In this document: piece by piece, positions 53,123 through 64,000 of the stretch | How the letters are laid out: each line of letters opens with the position of its first letter | How positions within the stretch are numbered: position 1 is the first letter of the stretch | From: Thoreauomyces humboldtii | Lineage: Eukaryota; Chytridiomycota; Chytridiomycetes; Spizellomycetales; Powellomycetaceae | NCBI GenBank assembly: GCA_027596035.1 | Contig: JADGJA010000028.1 | Span: 1-64,000, forward strand | Reading direction: 5' to 3' | DNA: 64,000 nucleotides | The notes under the pieces: generated by a model | Databases searched by the model: none | Seen by the model: only the letters and a program-made list of their open reading frames with translations | What the model was told of the DNA's origin: nothing | Position numbers and translations under genes: made by a program

Positions 53123-56100
53123 ATGGACGATGCCGCCCGCGCTGGTCGTGGTTACTTGACCGCAACAGATCTTGGGAGGTACCATGTTCATTTGTGCAAG
53201 AAGCTTCTATGGCTTGCAAACGATCAGCGTCGCGTAAAGGGACCTAGAGTTCAGAAGGATGTCAACGTCTTGGACCAGGCTCGGTTCGACAAAGGCAACA
53301 AATGGGAGATCCGGTTGCAAGAGCGCTTGGATGAAGAGGGTCTCATCATGAGGGGCCCTGGAGAGCGGCACATAACGATCGCAGAGCTCATGAACCGCAT
53401 ACAAACGGATCCGAGAGCACACTATTACTTCGTGGATCTTTCCTTTATTGCGCCAGCGTTTACCGAGCAACTTGCCGCTCGGGGATGGCCCGCAGGCTCC
53501 GTCGCCTTTGGTACATTCAAGCCAGACTTTCTGGAAATGTGGATTGAGCGGGGCCCACCAGGACCTTCCGACAGTGTTGGGCCGATATCATCGCTTCGCT
53601 GGCGAGTGATTGACGCAAAGGCTAGCAAGCGGGTCAAGATCTCGCATCAAGTCCAGGTTGGATTCTACTGGATTTGTCTTGCGTCTCTCTTCGAGACCTG
53701 GGCAGCCCATCACCCTGTCATCAGCGCGAACATCGACATTATACCAGACCCACTAGGGATCGTCTGGATACCTTCTGCAGACGTCGACTTGGCGACTGCC
53801 AACGTCCCAGCGACCGTGGGCGAGTTCTCGTTACCTATGTTTAGACCACTTCTCGAAAACTTCCTTTTCGATGAACTCCCGAAAACGCTGGCTTCGGACG
53901 TGGCCGAAGTCCCTTGGCATTTGAATCCTCTTTGTAGAGGATGCGACTTTGTAGCTCGCTGCGAAAATGAGACCGTGGCCCAAAAGCGCCTCGGCAATAT
54001 TCCGGACTTGGCAATGGCGGATCACGCATTTCTGAGAGATGTCAGGTTATCTTGCGGTGGCAGCCAAATTCGGGATTTAGAGGACCTGCATTATTTCCTA
54101 CATGACAGCGAGGTCCAGGATCGACTCCCGACCGGCGCCCGTGCTCGCGTCGCCCGGTTGCTTAACACGGGAAACGGGAATCTCCTCGGATCCACGAGCC
54201 AAGGCGTTAGCTCCTGCCCGATATCCGAATCTTCTGTGGTTCGTGCGGCTGTAAAACAAACGGTGGTTCCACACCTCCGCCGCTACTTGCGGTTTCCTCG
54301 CACACAGGACGTGGCTGTGTATCTGGCGCTCGGATTGGATCCCGAAACCGATCAGTTGTTTGCGTTCACCATGCGTGCTGTCGAGTGTTCAACACGCACC
54401 GTCATTTACGAAGATAAACGGATTCTCAGTAGCGATAATGCAGGAGAGTCAGGACGCCATTTCGTGGAAAGTCTGGCAGCATTGATACGCGACCTTGTAG
54501 GCCGCAAGCAATCGGCTATCGATCTCAATCCGAAAGCTACCTTGCGGGTCCAGTTTTACGTTGCCTCGCAGTCAGATCATGCCGCGTTGACTCGCGTCTT
54601 GATCATTCAGGCTACGTCGGAGGGGGAGTGCCCAGAGGCGACCAAACTCTGCATCGGCGCATTATTGGACGACGCAGGCATTCTCCTCACTAGTGTGCAG
54701 CCCGAGTTGATCTCGCCGCGTGTACTTGTCAAACTCCGGTCCACAGCCAACGTGCCCGAGATCAAGCGATACCTTCAGATTTTCGGAGGAAGTTCCGTCT
54801 CCCTTGATGGAACGAAACCGGTCCTGCTTGAGCGACTCGCTGGGATCATGCAAGCACCTGCCAGAGGAGTCGTAAAAGGATTGCAAAGGATGGTCCCGAA
54901 GGTCACAGTTCTCCGCGACTGCGTCTCGAATATGTTCGCCCTTCCTATCCCGGGCTTCTTCAGTATTGAGGACTGTCATGCACATCTTGTTCAGGGCGGA
55001 CTGCGCATTGAAGGACCTTTGCATCAACCAGACATGTGGGCCGCAATGTACGCTCTGCAAAAGGAGGACCCCCAGCACCCGGAGATTGACCGATTGCTGG
55101 CGAAAGTTTCGGAAGTGATGGAGGCTGTGGAACTTTCGGCAAGGCGAGTAATGGAGAAGGAATGTAAAGACGCCGAAAAGTCTGTTGCTAGCTTGCTGCC
55201 AAATACGGCGAGAGATTTCGAGGTTCTCTTCATCGACGTGTGCAAAGATCCCGCACTGAAGCGCCTTTTGTTTATGGCTCAATTTGAGGTGGTAACCCAG
55301 CTGGAGAATCTTGTGCAAAGTAGACTGGCAAACACCCACAGTACGCGCTTGACCCTCACAAGCACAGACGGCGCTACTATATTCACTCCCGTTAGCGGTT
55401 CAGAAAACCTGGACAATACTCCGGCGCCAACGTCTCCTGGAACTGGGTCTCAAGGTCCTGGCATGTATCAGTATATCATCACTCGCGCAGATGACGATCA
55501 GGATGCACTCCTTAGTTTTGACGACCTTGAATGGTCTGGTGTCTTTGTCGTCGGTCGGCCGGGCATCACCGGTGGACCCGGTTGGGGGGTTGCCGAAGTG
55601 ATTGGCTGGGATGAGTCCGGGGATGTCGAAATCAAAGTCCGATGTCAGCGTGGATTCCTCGTCAAAAATACCGACTATTTGTTATCAAAAAGAATGGTTG
55701 ATTTTAACACTACAAAGCTGATAAAGAACATCCTCACGATCGATGACGAGTTGCATCAAAGGTGCGCCACGTTGATGTTTCCAGTTTACTGGTGCGGCTT
55801 CCTTGTCTCCTTACTGGTCGGTCTTTCTTCACAGTCCGACCACCCCTCCTTTCGTTACACAACTTCTGCACGAATCTCCCACAATCGACGCGCCCTTGCT
55901 TGTTGCTCAGGACCAGGCCGCGGAGCGTAGGCTCCAGGCGTTTTACCGCGAGTACTACGAGCTTCAGGGCGAGGATAAGGTGCTCCTGTTTGCAGGTAGT
56001 CAACGAAAGGCTTTCCAAGGTGTCCTGAGCAGACGCGTGTCTGTTGTGTGGTAAGCTCTGCAACCAAAATGAAGTTAGTGATTTGAAGTAACATTTGATG

Positions 56101-57689
56101 CACCAAGGGGCCCGCCCGGACATGGTGAGAGTTTTGAAAATGATACGGGCGTTGTTGAGACACGGAACATCCCAGGCCAACATAGAGTTATGTGCAGGTA
56201 AAACGCATACGCTGGCACTGAGCGCCCTCCGACTCATGGAGCTTGCCGGTCGTCGCTCACCTCCGCAACCGTTTCGCATACTCGTGGTGAGCACCACGAA
56301 CAACGCCGTGGAGCTGCTACTTGCGAAGTTCGGGGCTCTGCTAAACCACGCCCGTGGAATCGAGAACATGGCGCGCGGAGAATGGCGAGATAGCGCGCTT
56401 CCTTACCTGCTTCCGAAAGTTGCTGCGGAAATGCCAAAGCCCGACACGCTACCATCTTACGCGATCGTCGGTGCGACATGCTGGGGCGTGTTCAACTGGG
56501 CGGCCCAACGCGCGGGAGTTGGCTCGTGCTTCGATGCTCTCATCATCGATGAAGCGTCGCAGATGACGGTCACTGAAGCGCTGATCCCGATTCATTGCGT
56601 CTTCGGATGTGGAGACACGAAGGACAAGAGGCTCGTGGTCGCAGGCGATCACATGCAGCTTGCCCCGGTTCTGCAAGGCGTGTATCCGCTGTCTCCGTTG
56701 GCTTTGTTCGGCTCGGTGCTTGAATGGCTGGTTGATGTTGGCAACGACGCGCTACCGCCTGGTGAAACCACCACCGTCCATCCAAGGATGGACATGCTCA
56801 CGGAAAACTTCCGGATGGTTCGTGATCTTTGCGCGTTCTCGAACACGTTGTACAAGAAGGGCGGTGTGTTCATACCCATGCGATCAGGCGAAAGCGACTC
56901 GGTGCAGGCATTCGTGCCAACTACGACTTCGCTAGCTCTAAGTATTCCGCCTTCGATTCATCGTGACATGGTCAACTTCGGCACGTTGCCGGTAGCGACG
57001 CGGTCCGTTATTTTCGTTCCAGGAGAGCACATCGACTTTGAGGCGCAGCTGAAGGTTGAAGCGCAAGCCGCAGTGAAAGTATTGCGGGTGCTTGCAGAAC
57101 GTGGACACGACCTGAAAGCGCCGCGGACAGTGATGGTCGTCACGCCACATCGTGCGCAGCGTGTCGCAGTTCGCAGAGCTGTCGAAGCCGACGAAGTCCT
57201 CAGAGTGGATGCAGGAAACATTCGGATCGACACGGTCGAGCGCATACAAGGAGGGGAGGCGGACGTCGTCGTCGTTTGTTACGCGTTCACCGGATGTGCA
57301 AGCTAGTAAGTTCGCCGTGTGTTCCCCGAATTTGAACTTCTGGACGATTGACCCCTTCCAGCCATGAAGCCACCCTAGGTTTCACATACCACCTTCCGAG
57401 ATTGAACGTGGCTCTTTCACGAGCTCGAGATGCCTGCATTTTGCTAGTCTCGGCGTCCTTCCTGGTGCCTCCACTCGCTGCGGTCGGTGATCCTCACACA
57501 AGGGATGGGTTGGCCCACCTGTGGGGATTTGTGAGCGGGGCGCAGGTCGTCCGGTGGTCCGAAGAACACAGTCTTGATTCGGACGTTATTGAGGATTTGA
57601 GCGAAAACTGGGAAGGGGAAGCGTCCTTCGGATACAACGACGAGGATGAGTCAGAGTTAGTTTTGATGTTGAGTGGGTTGGGGGTCTGA
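53123..57689 (+). CDS. RecB/Cas4-like nuclease fused to SF1 helicase
   Basis: Exons 53123-55761, 55835-56050, 56108-56124 (17 nt), 56198-57305 and 57362-57689 (1435 aa), all in phase. N-terminal PD-(D/E)XK nuclease: D135 in F-K-P-D, D164/K166 in I-D-A-K, and H-Q-V-Q at 175-178. Four Cys of a Cas4/Dna2-type 4Fe-4S site are C25 and C271-x2-C274-x5-C280. A middle region (about 395-520) resembles the YprB/RNase-H-like domain of bacterial TM0106-family proteins but lacks the catalytic acids I would expect. C-terminal UvrD/Upf1-like helicase: Walker A G-P-P-G-H-G-K-T at 953-960, DEAS with D1075, G-D-H-x-Q-L at 1107-1112, and N-V-A-L-S-R-A-R. It does not read like Dna2. Function in DNA repair or genome defence is inference. 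Confidence 0.88.
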
Positions 57690-58079
57690 TCTTGGAGAAT
57701 CTGCCTAACTATATGAGGACCTGGCAAAGAAAAGAGAGAGTCCTTCTCACTACTGTGCAAATGATATAAACGTGACCGTAGCACGGTGCGGTATACCTGC
57801 TATGGCTTGTTCGATATCTTGCGCGCTGAACGCTGCTAGGACGCTCTGTCGAAGTGCCCTCACATGTCGACTGACAGGTTCTGCAGGCGGCTTTCACCCT
57901 TTCACCCCACAGGTCTGACCGATCTCAAGCATTCAAAGGGATACGATGCAGGCTTTCTCCTCCGCCGCGCAGGGTGTTGAAAGGTCCTCATTGCAAACAG
58001 ATCTGTATCACAACGCCAAACAAGCACTCCATCCGCCTTCCCATCACACATCCTTTCAAGCCCATACAAACATACCAGC
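57690..58079. other. Intergenic region
   Basis: About 0.39 kb between the nuclease-helicase and the next plus-strand gene. No gene seen. Confidence 0.45.
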
Positions 58080-58786
58080 ATGCAACCTGACGGAAGCAGC
58101 GGTAGGCTTTAACAAGTCTTGAATCGTGTGCAGCCAGTCTAATTAACCGATGTCTGATCTTGAAAGGTGCCATTGACACCGGGGCCCCTTTGCTGCCCAC
58201 ACCAGCTGACTTCGAAGCCAGCATCCGCCGCAAAGTCCACCAAACCCGAGACGCTCTGCTGACTCTCGTCAGCGCCAAGCTACTCGACATGGGTCACAAG
58301 CCCGACGTCATCAAGATCCGCGAACCCCTCTACGTGTGCACGGACTTCACCTGTAAGCTCGACGACGTCTGCGACTCGGTCTGTGCATCGCTCGAAGCTG
58401 CCGGATGGACCGTCAACCGTTGCACCCTCGAGAGCAACAACAGGTTCACCAACTCCACCGAGATCCGTCTCCTTCTCGATCTCGAACTCGACGCTCCCGA
58501 AGACCGTGACGTCGCATCCGACGATTCCGAATCGGAACCCGACTTTGGCTCGGTGGAGGTCGTGGAGGTCGCGCCGGAAGTCATCTGCCCCGAGTCTGAA
58601 TCGGAGGAGGTCGATACTGCCGATGATGCCCTCACTCTTGTCGGTCAGGAAGGCAACGAGAAGGAGCCCGGTGTTGAAGTGATCAAGGTCGCGCAGAAGA
58701 CGGCCGAGATTCGCAAGGCCGAAGAACCTGTCAAATCTTTCGTGTTGCAGAAGAAGCGCCGGCTTTGGTGGGGTGGGCGAGAGTGA
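58080..58786 (+). CDS. Acidic protein of unknown function
   Basis: Exons 58080-58101 and 58167-58786 (213 aa); the intron has a CTGAT branch site six bases from a GAAAG acceptor, and phase fits. The N-terminal half (about residues 8-110) is globular with several Cys (C-T-D-F-T-C, D-V-C-D-S-V-C). The middle is strongly acidic (about 115-170, Asp/Glu/Ser runs) and the end is basic with K-K-R-R-L-W-W-G-G-R-E. Not recognised. The acidic-then-basic layout suggests a nuclear or chaperone-type adaptor, but this is only an impression. Confidence 0.6.
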
Positions 58787-59053
58787 TAGTTAGAGTTGGG
58801 AGAGATCGCCTCGATGATGCCGAGCTGAGTGTTTTTGTGTTCCATCGATATGGTGTACATGTTTTTCCTGTGCTTCAATTGTTCATGCTATCATAGCCGG
58901 AAATCACAGCCGGAAATGGGCTCCGGTGGGGAGCAGTACTGTAGCGGGTTCGCAGAGTAAGGTGTATACAAGATATATTGATAGAAAAAAAAGGACAGAT
59001 GCGCGCAGTTGAAGAGACAGATTCTTGCGGCCCGGTGTGCAGTACTCCCGGTT

Positions 59054-61387
59054 CTACCAGTTCTCAAAGCACGGTCGACTCCTAGCAAAGGTCTCGAACC
59101 TCTGTTTGACCTTCTTGACGAACCTCTTTCCACCGCCGACCTTTCGTTCCACAAAGCTCCGTCTCCTTCCCGGTCTCATCCCTAGAGCAGGTCCGCCCAC
59201 GATGCCGTCCAGGGCCTCGTCCTCATCCTCTCCTTCGTCCTCATCCTCGAAGACGCTGACCACAGGTCGTCTGACCAGTCCCCAGGGACTTCCTCCGACG
59301 CTTCCGGTCTCGCTCCGCCTCAGACACTCGACGAGGTTGTAGCCCTCGCCCCTCACGACCGCCCTCTGCTTCTTCCACATGCGCTCGCTGAAGTCAGCGT
59401 CGATTCGGAAGAGGCGTTCGAGGCCGTCCATCGTCTCGCGCCACCACGTCGGGGAGGTGAGGAGATGGAGGATGTGAACGCGGGTTTCAGGAGAGAAGGG
59501 GATTCGGGAAGCGGGGAGAAACGACCATCCGTACGGGTAAGAGCGCCACCGATCCGGGTGTTTGTACGGGAAGGCGAGCCCATTATCGATAGCTGCAACC
59601 TGGATCACTGGCTTGACTCCGTCTGCGGGTGACGGCTCACTGATGTCTGCGTTGCTAGCCACAGAGACCGGGATGGTCCCGGCAGACGAAACCGGCGATG
59701 CTGTAGTTGCTTGATCAGGGACCGACGTTCGCCGGCCAGGTGCTAGTGGGCTGATCTCAGAATCCGCCTCGCACTCGTTCAAGCCTTCCGCGCCGCTCTC
59801 AGGAGAGCCAGTATCGAACATGGTGTCTGCGAGAGTCACTTCCGGTGATACCGACGTCGCCGTTGGTGGCGGCGGCATCTCTATCGACACGTGAGCTGGC
59901 TTCTTCAGCGCCTCGGAAGCAGCACCGTCGTCTGCCTCCCTCTCAACGGCATCCAATGCAGCGTCGTACTTGACCATCCAGTTGTCCAAACCGCGATCGG
60001 TATTTCGGATGAGATAATCGAGGATCGCTAGCCGCTCGAACCCCCAGCGAAACTCCCTTCGTGCCCGCTCGCTCCATTGATATGGGTTTTGTGGATCGGG
60101 AGTCTGCATCTGCCGCGGAAGGTTCTCCGATGACGGTCGTTGGGAGCTCGGCATGGACGCTGAACCAGAACGTCGCATGCTCTCGTAGCCCTCCCGAAAG
60201 AATGTCGTTGCATCCTTGTATCCTTTCAGAAACACCTGGAACGACCCGACCTTCTCCGGAAGCTCTCCCCCCCGCGTATACGATTTCCAGTCTTTCCTTG
60301 AGTAGTAAAAGGTAGGACTGGCCAGGTAGACAACTTCCGTTCGTGGGACCACGTGGAGTTGCAGGCGTCGGTCAATGTAGCTAGCTGCCGCCTCGGAAAT
60401 GTACCCCAAGTTGGGAATGATACAACTTCGTCCAAAGCAGCATGGAAACATGTTTTTGTGGATCCATTTTGTCCACTTCGGGTTGAGATGACCGTAAGGT
60501 TCCTCATTTTTTGGCTTGAAGACACCCAGCATCTCTCCAGCTCTGTTGCGGCAGAAGTAAGACCCGCTAGATCCCTGTGAGATCAGAGTCGGGTAGACGC
60601 CCTCTGCTATGGCTGCCCGAACTTCATCGATGATGGCCAGAAAATCGGCGGACGATAGAGGTGTGACAGCGGTCACCGAGTTTGCGAACTCAAGGGCAGG
60701 AGTCACCAACGAGTCGCTATACGCACTCCCACCATCGCCATGAGATGGCTCCTCGTCCAGGCCTGGCATGATGCTCGGCGCGTACGAGACGAGAGGTTCC
60801 TGGTGTTCGTACTCTCCGTTGCGACTTCTGTCCCGGGAAGTCGAAGGAAGGGCTGAAGAGTGGGCGCGTTTCGGCTTCTTGCCTCCAAAGTTGAAGAGAC
60901 GATCCTGCGAATGTGCAGACGACATAGATCGGCCGCGACGTTCCGGCGCATCCTGATCGGAATCAGAGTCGTTGGGGTTCGCTGGCGTTCCGAAGTAGTC
61001 CAGTCCGTTCGACGAGCCCGACGCGACCTACAAGGGGAAGACAAGCGCAGAGTGAGCTACTCGATTCAGCAGGCAGCTCGCTGCGAGATGCCTGATGCCC
61101 CTCGCGAAGAGCTGACGTACTGGGCTGACGTCGCTCATTAGGAAGTCTGCGTGATCCTCAGCCAACGGCGCGTAACCCGACTTTTTCTGGTTTGGCTTCT
61201 TGCTAATCTTCGCCTTGTACTGACGCAGTGGCTTGGGAGAGGATGTCTGGGATGGCAGCGTTCGCGAGAGACCGGAAGGAGCCGAGTCCGAAAAGGAGCG
61301 TGCGGCGTGTTGAGCGGCGTTCTGCTGGATGTTTGAGTTTGATGTGCGTCGAGGAAAGCGATGCGGGGGGACTTGGGGAGAGGGCAT
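59054..61387 (-). CDS. LSB6: Type II phosphatidylinositol 4-kinase
   Basis: Exons (minus): 61387-61121 and 61027-59054 (746 aa). Makes PI4P on endosomal and vacuolar membranes. Seen: a long basic/Ser-rich N-terminus, then the kinase domain with S-Q-G-S-S-G-S-Y-F (nucleotide loop) and G-V-F-K-P-K-N-E-E-P-Y-G. N-M-F-P-C-C-F-G-R-S-C is the cysteine cluster corresponding to the palmitoylated CCPCC of animal enzymes. The catalytic R-N-T-D-R-G-L-D-N-W and the metal-site I-D-N-G-L-A-F-P follow. A Pro/Ser/Thr/Glu-rich insert (about 425-540) separates the last two motifs, longer than in yeast. First ATG of the open frame chosen. Confidence 0.94.
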
Positions 61388-62569
61388 GAGCGGGGGGCGC
61401 CGCGCACCAGTACCGTAGATGTGTATCAGCCGGGGATCAAGCGAAAGCGAAGCAGAAGAGGTTTCGGCGGGGACAGGTAGTGCGATGGTGCGTGATGGGA
61501 TTGAGGGTTGGGACAGGCTCAGGTGCGAGCGACAGGTGTGAAGGGTGACGGTCGGTGACCGCACCCCAAGCACCCTTCGGCAGCGTCGTCCCCTCTCTAC
61601 ACATGTACCGGTACTCTCCTTTTCCCGTGGAAGGGAGGTCTCATGTTGGAACAAGTCAAACAACGGCCTCTCAGCGCTTTGCCCTCTCCCTTGCTCTGCT
61701 CGTCATAGCCTTCTTCAGCGCTCCTCATTCTGCTCATCGTTTTGTCCTTCTTCGTCATCCAGCAAGTGCATTGCACCTAGCCCGAGTTCGCTGACAAGCC
61801 ATGGAGCCTACAACAGGTGCAGTGGAACCCCTGACGACGACCCCGTCTCGGCCTACTCCCTTCCACTGAAACTCACTCCGTCATAGTCACCATCCCCACT
61901 CCCCGAGAATACACCCTGATGTGCATCCAGCGGCACAACGAAGCCCAAGCCCAAGCTGCTCATCAAGTCGAGTCCTGCCACCTGTCCAAAAAGGGTCCGG
62001 CTGGCGGTCGCATCGAGATGGACCTGCAGCTGGCAGTTCCTGCGGGAGAAGGTCTGGATGTGCAAGGCTGAGTTGCGGGTGTAAAGGAAACAGCCTCGAC
62101 GACGTGTAAAGGAAACAGCACGGTCCGGTCCCCGCACCAAACACAGTAGTAGCAGGTAGCGCTCTCTCCGTCAAATAGTCCTGAAGTACACAGTGTGCAA
62201 GCCTGCCCGTCTCCCTGCTGCCCTACCAGAGCATGACCTTGTCGCTGATGATGAATGAGCCTGGTGGATGAGCCTCGGATGAGCCGTCTGGATGATGATG
62301 AGCCTCTGGAGATTTGTTTTTTGGCTTTGTCCCCTCTGTTTGTTTTGTTCGTGTTTGTGCGCGTGCGAGTTGACGTTTGCTCGTCTTCCTCCCTTCCCTT
62401 TCCAACCCAACCCCAACAACAACAGCGGACCCGAAAATCACACCAACCGACCCGCTCCCAGGAACGACGGGTGGACCCCATGTAGAGACGCACCCTCGAG
62501 GCTCTTCTTATGTAGCAACCCTTCAAACACCTCTCAAGCCCTCCCCCTTCCAAAACAAGTTGAGCGTAT
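61388..62569. promoter_or_regulatory. Divergent region between LSB6 and the membrane-protein gene
   Basis: About 1.2 kb, no supported gene. Contains a 16-bp direct repeat (62079-62094 and 62104-62119), several G-A-T-G-A-G-C-C copies near 62255-62310, and a pyrimidine-rich stretch next to the downstream ATG. Probably promoters for both genes with long leaders. Confidence 0.45.
62079..62119. repeat. 16-bp direct repeat pair
   Basis: GTGTAAAGGAAACAGC occurs at 62079-62094 and again at 62104-62119, separated by 9 bp. It lies in the divergent promoter region, so it may be a duplicated binding site. Confidence 0.85.
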
Positions 62570-64000
62570 ATGAACGAAAATGACTCACCAGTGACTGGGG
62601 GAACCGACGTGGCCCGCCGCGGGCGCCTTGACGGACGAACGGCACGCGCACGCAGCAGCAACGCGAACGTCCCGCGTATCTCCCTACGTACCGTCTGTTA
62701 CGTACTCGCCGCATGGGCTGTGAGCGAGTGGTTCGAGTCCTTTGGGGCAAGGCGACCCTTCTACAAGCTTGTGCTCCTCGTACGAATCCTGACGCCTTTT
62801 AGCATCTTTTCTCGTGGCGGCGGTCCGCAGACTATGACCAGAGTCCCTACTAGACTGGACGGCATGTGGAGCTTTCTTTCCGTTGTCATCACCTTGATCG
62901 TTGCTCGCGGTGTGTGGACCATAGGTCGCAGGCCTTGGGCGCCGTCCGCGTCGACTCCTCCGCCTTCGAAACAGCAAGCGATAGAGCACGCGGAGGAGCA
63001 GACAATGTTATCTCACGATTCACTCCCTTCTCGATCAACCACTCCAGCGCGACTTCCCGGGGTCCGCGCTCCATCGACTTTGCCCAAAGCACCGTCGCTC
63101 AAAGTCACGACGGTGCATGCCACGACGCTTCCAGCCACCGAAGCGCCTGCGACATTGCCCTTGCGCCGTCCTGATCGCAGTCGTCAAACTTCCACGGCTT
63201 CCTCCTCAAGCGATGTTACCGCAAAGCTTGCGCAAGTGGCATCAGCTGTGGATGCTGATCTCGGGCTTACCCATTTATTTCCAACGCCCGAGCGATCATT
63301 CGACGAGCACCCTGGGCTGAAATTGCAACTAGATCTTCCGGGGATATCGTTCTTTCTCGACGAGTCCCTGGAAGATTTCAGCAGTGATCAAAACCTCCCC
63401 TCTCCGGGAGGCGTCATGTCTAGAGCTCCTGAGCCGAGGACTCCTCGAGGTTCGCCATCTAGGCCAGACATGCTTCACGCTAGCCCTCGATCGGAAACGA
63501 CCTCCACCCACTCCAAATCGGAGAGTTTCGGGGACGAGTTCTGGAAGGCCATCACCGGGGCTTCTGATACAGAAGGATCGACATCAGGCACAAGCTCTCG
63601 ACCGTTGTCGTCCATCAGTGCTCAGAGTCTTCCGATACGGACAGGCACCCCAGAGCTTCCGGCTGATCTTCCTCCGGAGGCAGAGGTTACTCAACCACCT
63701 GGACTTGCGTCTGAATCTAATGGCAACGATGCTACTTCTCGTTCTCGCGCCAAGTCTGCAACGCGTGGACCTCGGCCACCTACCTCGAGAAAACAGAGCT
63801 ACCGTCCACTTCCACCCGTGCCGGATCCTTCAATCGATATGTCTAGTGCGAGGGCTGGACCGGCGGGGGCGGAACTTCCGCGCCGGACTTCCAGTTTCTA
63901 CGGCAAGGAGCTACCATCTCCACCGCATCGATCCTCACCGGATGGGTCAGAGGCTGACTCCGATGAAGAGAAGAACCTTCAACATCCGTATCTAGCCCGA
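62570..64000 (+). CDS. Partial Ser/Pro-rich membrane protein, 3' end outside window
   Basis: The frame is open from the ATG at 62570 to the window edge (477 codons, no stop). After a basic N-terminus come two or three hydrophobic segments (about residues 45-60, 65-85 and 99-117, the last W-S-F-L-S-V-V-I-T-L-I-V-A-R-G-V-W). A long disordered Ser/Pro/Thr/Glu region follows with S-P-R and S-x-P sites and a P-L-P-P-V-P-D-P proline block. Looks like a membrane-anchored scaffold or regulator with phosphorylation sites; family not recognised. Introns cannot be excluded. Confidence 0.65.
   Translation, partial: MNENDSPVTGGTDVARRGRLDGRTARARSSNANVPRISLRTVCYVLAAWAVSEWFESFGARRPFYKLVLLVRILTPFSIFSRGGGPQTMTRVPTRLDGMWSFLSVVITLIVARGVWTIGRRPWAPSASTPPPSKQQAIEHAEEQTMLSHDSLPSRSTTPARLPGVRAPSTLPKAPSLKVTTVHATTLPATEAPATLPLRRPDRSRQTSTASSSSDVTAKLAQVASAVDADLGLTHLFPTPERSFDEHPGLKLQLDLPGISFFLDESLEDFSSDQNLPSPGGVMSRAPEPRTPRGSPSRPDMLHASPRSETTSTHSKSESFGDEFWKAITGASDTEGSTSGTSSRPLSSISAQSLPIRTGTPELPADLPPEAEVTQPPGLASESNGNDATSRSRAKSATRGPRPPTSRKQSYRPLPPVPDPSIDMSSARAGPAGAELPRRTSSFYGKELPSPPHRSSPDGSEADSDEEKNLQHPYLAR

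Noticed and set aside
62690..62760. tRNA B-box-like GGTTCGAGTCC
   Set aside because: No cloverleaf or A-box at proper distance, and the site lies inside the partial coding frame.
1..64000. CRISPR arrays, bacterial operons, IS elements or phage genes
   Set aside because: None seen. The window has spliceosomal introns throughout and typical fungal nuclear genes; the Cas4-like domain is part of a fused eukaryotic gene, not a CRISPR locus.

Overview
This window is nuclear DNA from a fungus, most likely a basidiomycete (inference). The genes are dense and on both strands. Most are split by short GT-AG introns of about 50-110 nt, with CTNAC/CTNAT-like branch sites and pyrimidine-rich acceptors. 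There is no operon logic or Shine-Dalgarno pattern. Content is typical of a filamentous or dimorphic fungus: zuotin with SANT domains, an Rds1-type ferritin-like secreted protein, a type II PI4-kinase, an ARL8 GTPase and a complex-I/IV NDUFA4 subunit. Exon coordinates were derived by hand from splice signals plus reading-frame phase. No aligner or database was available.

Layout. 0.3-10.7 kb: zuotin (+), a small cysteine-rich protein (+), an Rds1-like protein (+), a MYND zinc-finger protein (-) and a GT31 glycosyltransferase (+). 11.1-20.5 kb: a VARP-like VPS9 protein (-), a small unknown (-), Pol III subunit RPC34 (+), an AT-hook protein (-), a 12-exon DCAF5-like WD40 protein (-) and a small unknown (+). 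20.5-22.2 kb is a gene-poor, AT-richer stretch. 22.2-24.3 kb: MCM10 (-). 24.4-27.6 kb is poorly resolved, with one doubtful spliced gene and a Ser/Pro-rich stretch. 27.7-41.9 kb is a housekeeping block: DEAD-box helicase (-), mitochondrial RRF (+), RPP1 (-), ALG10 (+), BCKDH E1-alpha (-), DUS3 (+) and DCP2 (-). 42.7-52.9 kb: a Ure2-like GST (-), a tail-anchored coiled-coil protein (-), a predicted doubly acylated 13-residue-repeat protein (+), NDUFA4 (-), ARL8 (+), an unknown helical protein (+) and THO1/SARNP (-). 53.1-57.7 kb: a 1435-aa RecB/Cas4-like nuclease fused to an SF1 helicase (+). 58-64 kb: an acidic unknown (+), LSB6 PI4-kinase (-) and the start of a Ser/Pro-rich membrane protein (+) that runs off the window.

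Functional themes (known families). RNA metabolism: RPC34, RPP1, DUS3, DCP2, THO1 and the DEAD-box protein. DNA replication and repair: MCM10 and the nuclease-helicase. Mitochondria: RRF, BCKDHA and NDUFA4. Endolysosomal and membrane identity: VPS9 GEF, ARL8 and PI4K. Many genes are divergent neighbours sharing short intergenic promoters, for example RPP1/ALG10 (190 bp). The most unusual loci are the nuclease-helicase, the lipid-anchored repeat protein, and several very small exons (8-23 nt), one of which encodes the Walker A core.
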